Shown here in pieces: positions 60,171 to 64,000 of a stretch of 64,000 nt of DNA. This DNA is from Fuerstiella sp. GTDB taxonomy: Bacteria > Planctomycetota > Planctomycetia > Planctomycetales > Planctomycetaceae. The position numbers and the translations under genes were made by a program. The notes under the pieces are model-generated. The model was given only the letters and a program-made list of their open reading frames with translations. It had not been told where the DNA came from and did not search any database. The first letter of the stretch is position 1, and each line of letters begins with the position of its first letter. The stretch is from contig JAQWOH010000005.1 in the NCBI GenBank assembly GCA_029245955.1, positions 45,018 to 109,017 on the forward strand, in the 5' to 3' direction.

Positions 60171-61156
60171 GGTGTATCACTCACTCGCTTAAGATCGGAA
60201 TCAACCATCAACTGAATGAGCTGATGAAAATCGATGGTGCGTTTCCATCCCAGAACTGATTCCGCCCTGGTCGGATTGCCCAGCAACTGGCACGCGTCCG
60301 CAGGACGGTTAAAACGTTCATCGATCGTCACATGATCCTGCCAGTTCAGGCCAACGTGTGTAAATGCTGCATCCAGCAATTCGCGAATCGTGTGTGAAAT
60401 GCCTGTGGCCAGTACGTAATCGTCCGGTACATCCTGCTGCAGCATCAGCCACATGGCGTTGACATAATCTCGAGCGTAACCCCAGTCACGGGCGGCGTCC
60501 AGATCACCGAGCGACAGGCTGTTCTGCTGTCCCGCCTTGATCCGCGCTGCCGCCAGCGTCACCTTCCGTGTAACAAAGTTCTCACCTCGGCGAGGTGATT
60601 CATGGTTGTAACAAATCGCATTGCAGAAGAAGAGGCCGTGCGCTGCCCGATAGATCTTAGTCATCTGTGTGGCGAAGGCTTTCGCACAGCCGTACGGTGA
60701 GTTAGGTTCAATCCGTGTGGTCTCACCCTGCGGACTTACGTCCGGAGTTCCAAATATTTCACGGCTGCTGGCATGCAGAAAACGCGGCGGCGACTGTTGG
60801 TCACGCAGAATCTCCATGATTCGCAGCGTGCCGATGGCGGTCATATCGCAGGTACTCTCCGGGATATCAAAGCTCAGTCCCACGTGCGACTGTCCGGCCA
60901 GATGATAGAACTCAGTGGGCTGAACTTTGGAAACAACCCGGCGAATCGTCGTGGGGTCATCCAGATCCGCATAGTGCAGGAACAATCGTTGATCGTACAC
61001 CTCCGGATCGGCATACAAATGTCGCAGCCTCGAACGTTCCATCGTACTGGATCGACGCACCAGACCATGAACTGCGTATCCTTTATCCAGGAGCAGTTCT
61101 GTCAGATAGGAGCCGTCCTGTCCGGTGATCCCGGTGATGAGTGCAGTGGGAGACAA
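60167..61156 (-). CDS. gmd: Divergent GDP-mannose 4,6-dehydratase paralogue
   Basis: A 329-residue Gmd-type [23 protein letters not shown] at the N-terminus, ASSREIFGT (SSSEMFG in canonical Gmd) and YGCAKAF (YxxxK), and [16 protein letters not shown], a Gmd-specific segment. It should convert GDP-mannose to GDP-4-keto-6-deoxymannose, but the changed active-site loop means a related GDP-sugar dehydratase cannot be excluded. It begins a coupled group with two RfbE-like epimerases and is 97 bases downstream of the canonical gmd. Confidence 0.85.
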   Translation of the reverse strand: MSPTALITGITGQDGSYLTELLLDKGYAVHGLVRRSSTMERSRLRHLYADPEVYDQRLFLHYADLDDPTTIRRVVSKVQPTEFYHLAGQSHVGLSFDIPESTCDMTAIGTLRIMEILRDQQSPPRFLHASSREIFGTPDVSPQGETTRIEPNSPYGCAKAFATQMTKIYRAAHGLFFCNAICYNHESPRRGENFVTRKVTLAAARIKAGQQNSLSLGDLDAARDWGYARDYVNAMWLMLQQDVPDDYVLATGISHTIRELLDAAFTHVGLNWQDHVTIDERFNRPADACQLLGNPTRAESVLGWKRTIDFHQLIQLMVDSDLKRVSDTP

Positions 61157-61253
61157 TGTTCGCAGCCTTCAATTTCCTGTCAGTCTGGGACGATAGGCGA
61201 TCCTTTTCCCAGCAAACGAAAAACGCCGGTTGAGCCCGCAGATTGCCCGTCGT

Positions 61254-62273
61254 TCAAGCCCCCTGACTGCTCAGAATAACCGCCTCCTGTCGGGCCACTT
61301 CCAGATCGTTGTCGACCATCAGCCGGGCCAGTTCCTCCAGAGAAGTCGTTGCCGACCAGCCCAGTTTTTCATTGGCTTTTGACGGATCACCGAGCAGCAG
61401 GTTGACTTCCGCCGGACGAAAGTAACGAGGATCGATTTCAATGTAATCAGCCGGAGCCAGTTCCAGTTGCTCAAATACGATGTCAGCAAATCGTTGCACC
61501 GTTTGAGTTTCCCCGGTCGCCAGTACGAAATCTTCCGGGACATCATGCTGCATCATCCGCCACATGCCCTCCACGTAATCCCTGGCGTAACCCCAGTCCC
61601 GTTTGGCCTCGAGGTTTCCGAGAAACAGCTTATCCTGCAGGCCGAGCTTAATACGAGTGGCTGCTCGCGTAATCTTACGGGTCACAAACGTCTCGCCACG
61701 GCGGGGACTTTCATGATTGAACAGAATGCCGTTGATGGCAAACATGTCGTAAGACTCACGATAATTGACAGTCTGATGGAAGGCGTACACTTTGGCACAG
61801 GCATAAGGACTCTGCGGACGAAACGGTGTAAGTTCCGTCTGAGGGGTTTCAAGCACATCACCAAACATCTCGCTTGATGATGCCTGGTAGACTTTTGTGG
61901 TTTTTCGCTTATTCAGCTGCCGAGCCGCTTCAAGAACGTTTAACGCTCCTCCACCCGTCGACTGAAACGTGTACGCTGGCTGATCAAACGAAACACGAAC
62001 GTGACTCTGAGCACCCAGGTTGTAAATCTCATCCGGTTCGATATTCAGCACCAGATTGGTGATACTTTGACCGTCCGTCAGATCTCCATAATGAAGAAAC
62101 AACTTAACATCGACATTGTGGGGATCCTTGTAGATGTGATCGATTCGTTCCGTTCCAAAAGTACTGGACCGTCGCACAATCCCGTGAACTTCGTACCCTT
62201 TTTCGATCAGCAGTTCTGCCAGATACGATCCATCCTGTCCGGTAATTCCAGTGATCAGTGCTTTTTTCGTCAT
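61254..62273 (-). CDS. gmd: GDP-mannose 4,6-dehydratase
   Basis: A 339-residue canonical Gmd. [20 protein letters not shown] is the NADP-binding motif, [12 protein letters not shown] and [10 protein letters not shown] hold the Ser/Thr-Glu-Tyr-Lys catalytic set, and [16 protein letters not shown] is the family segment. It makes GDP-4-keto-6-deoxymannose, the common precursor for GDP-fucose, colitose and related sugars. It starts 34 bases after the fcl stop on the same strand. Confidence 0.94.
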   Translation of the reverse strand: MTKKALITGITGQDGSYLAELLIEKGYEVHGIVRRSSTFGTERIDHIYKDPHNVDVKLFLHYGDLTDGQSITNLVLNIEPDEIYNLGAQSHVRVSFDQPAYTFQSTGGGALNVLEAARQLNKRKTTKVYQASSSEMFGDVLETPQTELTPFRPQSPYACAKVYAFHQTVNYRESYDMFAINGILFNHESPRRGETFVTRKITRAATRIKLGLQDKLFLGNLEAKRDWGYARDYVEGMWRMMQHDVPEDFVLATGETQTVQRFADIVFEQLELAPADYIEIDPRYFRPAEVNLLLGDPSKANEKLGWSATTSLEELARLMVDNDLEVARQEAVILSSQGA

Positions 62274-62307
62274 GAATAGAGTTTCTCAGTCAAATGTAGC
62301 GTCGTTC

Positions 62308-63258
62308 TCACACAGCGCGAAGCGTGTCGTTTTCTGCTTCCCGAAGAAATGAATCGTAGGTTCTTTGCAGCCCTTCTAGAATACCGATTTTCGGGGTCCA
62401 TCCGGTGTCTCGAATCCGGCTGATATCCGAGAGTTTCCTCATAGTACCGTTCGGCCTGCTCCGATCGGTATCAATCGTGCCAGTGAATCCGACAGTTTCA
62501 GCAACCATCCTGGCCAGACCAAGAATGCTGACTTCCTGGCCGCTGCCGATGTTCACAGAGTCAGGAGGATGTTCAAGTGAAAGCAGATGTATGATCCCTG
62601 CAGCCAGATCATCAACATGCAGGAATTCACGCAGTGGTTCACCAGTCCCCCAGATTGTCACAGACTTCGCGTCAGATATCTTAGCTTCGTGAAATCGCCG
62701 AATCAGTGCGGGCAGGACGTGACTGTGTTCCGGATGGTAGTTATCGCCGGGACCATAAAGATTGGTTGGCATCGCAGAATGAAACAACACGCCATATTGT
62801 CTTCGATAGAATTCGCACAGCTTCAATCCTGCTATTTTGGCGACAGCATAGGCTTCATTCGTTGCCTCAAGCGGCGCAGTCATCAAAGCATCTTCGGGAA
62901 TTGGCTGAGGTGCCATTCGAGGATAGATGCAGGTACTGCCAAGAAACAGGAACCGCGTGGTGCCGTGTCGCCAAGCAGCATGAACGGCATTCACTGCCAT
63001 CGCCAGATTCTGATAAATGAATTCCGCCGGATACGTGCTGTTGGCGTGTATGCCTCCAACTCTGGCAGCTGCAAACACCACAATATCCGGGCGTTGTTCT
63101 GCAAAAAAATCGTCCACCGAAGACTGCGAAACCAGATCAACTTCGTCGCTCGTTCGCAGCAGCAGATTATTGCAGCCAAGATTCTTAAGTTGGCGTACCA
63201 CGGCGGAGCCTACCATGCCCCGATGTCCGGCAACGTAAATTCTGGAGTCAGTATTCAT
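62308..63258 (-). CDS. fcl: GDP-L-fucose synthase
   Basis: A 316-residue WcaG/Fcl [20 protein letters not shown] at the N-terminus, [19 protein letters not shown] (YxxxK) and the [20 protein letters not shown] family motif. It completes GDP-L-fucose synthesis (3,5-epimerisation and 4-reduction) from the product of the adjacent Gmd. The frame is open to an ATG at 63267; Met4 at 63258 is equally possible. The second fcl-type gene in the window (30564) is probably specialised for a different product. Confidence 0.92.
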   Translation of the reverse strand: MNTDSRIYVAGHRGMVGSAVVRQLKNLGCNNLLLRTSDEVDLVSQSSVDDFFAEQRPDIVVFAAARVGGIHANSTYPAEFIYQNLAMAVNAVHAAWRHGTTRFLFLGSTCIYPRMAPQPIPEDALMTAPLEATNEAYAVAKIAGLKLCEFYRRQYGVLFHSAMPTNLYGPGDNYHPEHSHVLPALIRRFHEAKISDAKSVTIWGTGEPLREFLHVDDLAAGIIHLLSLEHPPDSVNIGSGQEVSILGLARMVAETVGFTGTIDTDRSRPNGTMRKLSDISRIRDTGWTPKIGILEGLQRTYDSFLREAENDTLRAV

Positions 63259-63267
63259 ACTCACCAA

Positions 63268-63808
63268 GCAGGGTCGGATGCCGTCATCAAAAGACGATCA
63301 GAGACTGCACCGGCGCGGGCAAAGATTATTCGATCAGTGCAAATGTCGCCCATCCGAATAACAATTTTCGGATCAGGAGCGGCCATGCAAGTATTAACTG
63401 TTCGGGACGATTCTCTACTCTCACACGCATTCAGGAAACCCATACCACCTGTCACAAACAACGTCTTTGCAGTCTGACAGCCCCTTCGACCCACAAACAT
63501 CGACCCACATCACGGAAGTGTCACCGACAATTCAACCTTTTATCAGTATGTGCGGCTAATTGGTACGAATTTATGAGCCCAAAACCGTCAGACTCACTGA
63601 GAAACGTGTCCAAAAAGTAACGGCATACGGGGACGCAGCCAAGAGAAATAAGATCAGGCTGAATTCCGTCTCTGCTGGAATTCCAAATTGCCCGAACTTT
63701 AACGTCGCACGAGATATTGCGGTAAGAGTTTACGCAATATCGGAAGCCGACTGCCGCAGACCGTGAGGACTGGACATCAGCAGATCTCCATTCCACGGGC
63801 GACCAGGG
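63268..63808. other. Region upstream of fcl, possible SDR remnant
   Basis: No intact gene is seen. On the minus strand at about 63268-63463, TLFVTGGMGFLNACESRE followed by VIRMGDICTDRII resembles the first strand and loop of a dTDP-glucose 4,6-dehydratase (VTGGaGFiGs..., GDIcD), which may be a short decayed copy. The remainder to 63808 holds nothing I can name and separates fcl from the partial gene at the window end. Confidence 0.3.
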
Positions 63809-64000
63809 TTACTTGTCCGTGATGCTGCTGATATCGATCAGACATAACTGCCGACCGTCCGTTCCGTCAACGGCATCGATACACACCGTACGGCCGTCAC
63901 GACTGAGTCGGGGATGGGTGTCGACTCGCCATTCTCCTGCGTACGCCTTTGGCAAATGAAAATCGGCAAGATCGATTCGTTTGTCGGTGGCCACATGATA
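63809..64000 (-). CDS. C-terminal part of a probable TolB/WD40-like beta-propeller protein (partial)
   Basis: The frame is open through the window end, so only the last 63 residues are present. They read IDLADFHLPKAYAGEWRVD, then HPRLSRDGRTVCIDAVDGTD and QLCLIDIS, a pattern of TolB/WD40-type propeller repeats (sPDGr.v.id...g..QlylidI). The rest of the gene lies beyond 64000 on the minus strand. Confidence 0.55.
   Translation of the reverse strand, partial: YHVATDKRIDLADFHLPKAYAGEWRVDTHPRLSRDGRTVCIDAVDGTDGRQLCLIDISSITDK

Overview
The window reads as chromosomal DNA from a planctomycete, probably of the Planctomycetaceae. The evidence is a set of lineage-typical families: DUF1592/DUF1552, DUF1549/DUF1553 and DUF1501 proteins, a divergent IleRS, a long POTRA/BamA-type protein and a 34-residue lysine/arginine-rich small protein. 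GC content is moderate throughout. I see no rRNA, tRNA, CRISPR array, prophage or insertion sequence. The genus cannot be settled from the sequence alone.

Region 1 (about 0.3-28 kb) is mostly housekeeping and planctomycete-specific metabolism. It holds a cytochrome-like DUF1592 gene with its DUF1552 partner, a PIG-L deacetylase, a Gfo/Idh/MocA oxidoreductase and a BamA-like outer membrane assembly protein. It continues with queG, trmH, an MscS channel, a PlsC acyltransferase, a HAD phosphatase, the small basic protein with a strong terminator, glgP and pyrE. A conserved hypothetical gene is translationally coupled to a SNF2 helicase. Next come ileS with an altered GVHH active-site signature, a ferritin-like protein and an orphan DUF1501 gene.

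Region 2 (about 29.4-49.9 kb) is a surface-glycan island. A minus-strand run encodes two nucleotide-sugar pathways. The first is a CDP-sugar cassette: cytidylyltransferase, 4,6-dehydratase, C-methyltransferase, RmlC-like epimerase, reductase and a CmcI-type protein. The second is a ColD-like PLP dehydratase next to a GDP-fucose-synthase-like enzyme, which suggests GDP-colitose. Glycosyltransferases of families GT11, GT2, GT25, GT10 and GT4, two methyltransferases and a frameshifted GT25 pseudogene follow. A sialidase-fold gene, a coupled membrane protein and an MsbA-type ABC exporter close this part.

Region 3 (50.4-55.3 kb) is a DUF1549/DUF1553 plus DUF1501 pair interrupting the glycan genes. 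Region 4 (55.3-63.3 kb) returns to sugar biosynthesis on the minus strand: canonical gmd and fcl (GDP-L-fucose), then a second divergent gmd coupled to two RfbE-like epimerases, an O-carbamoyltransferase and an SxtJ-like membrane protein. Together these genes could supply GDP-fucose, a dideoxy sugar, a C-methyl-branched sugar and a carbamoylated deoxyhexose to one complex envelope glycan. The window ends inside the C-terminus of a probable beta-propeller protein.
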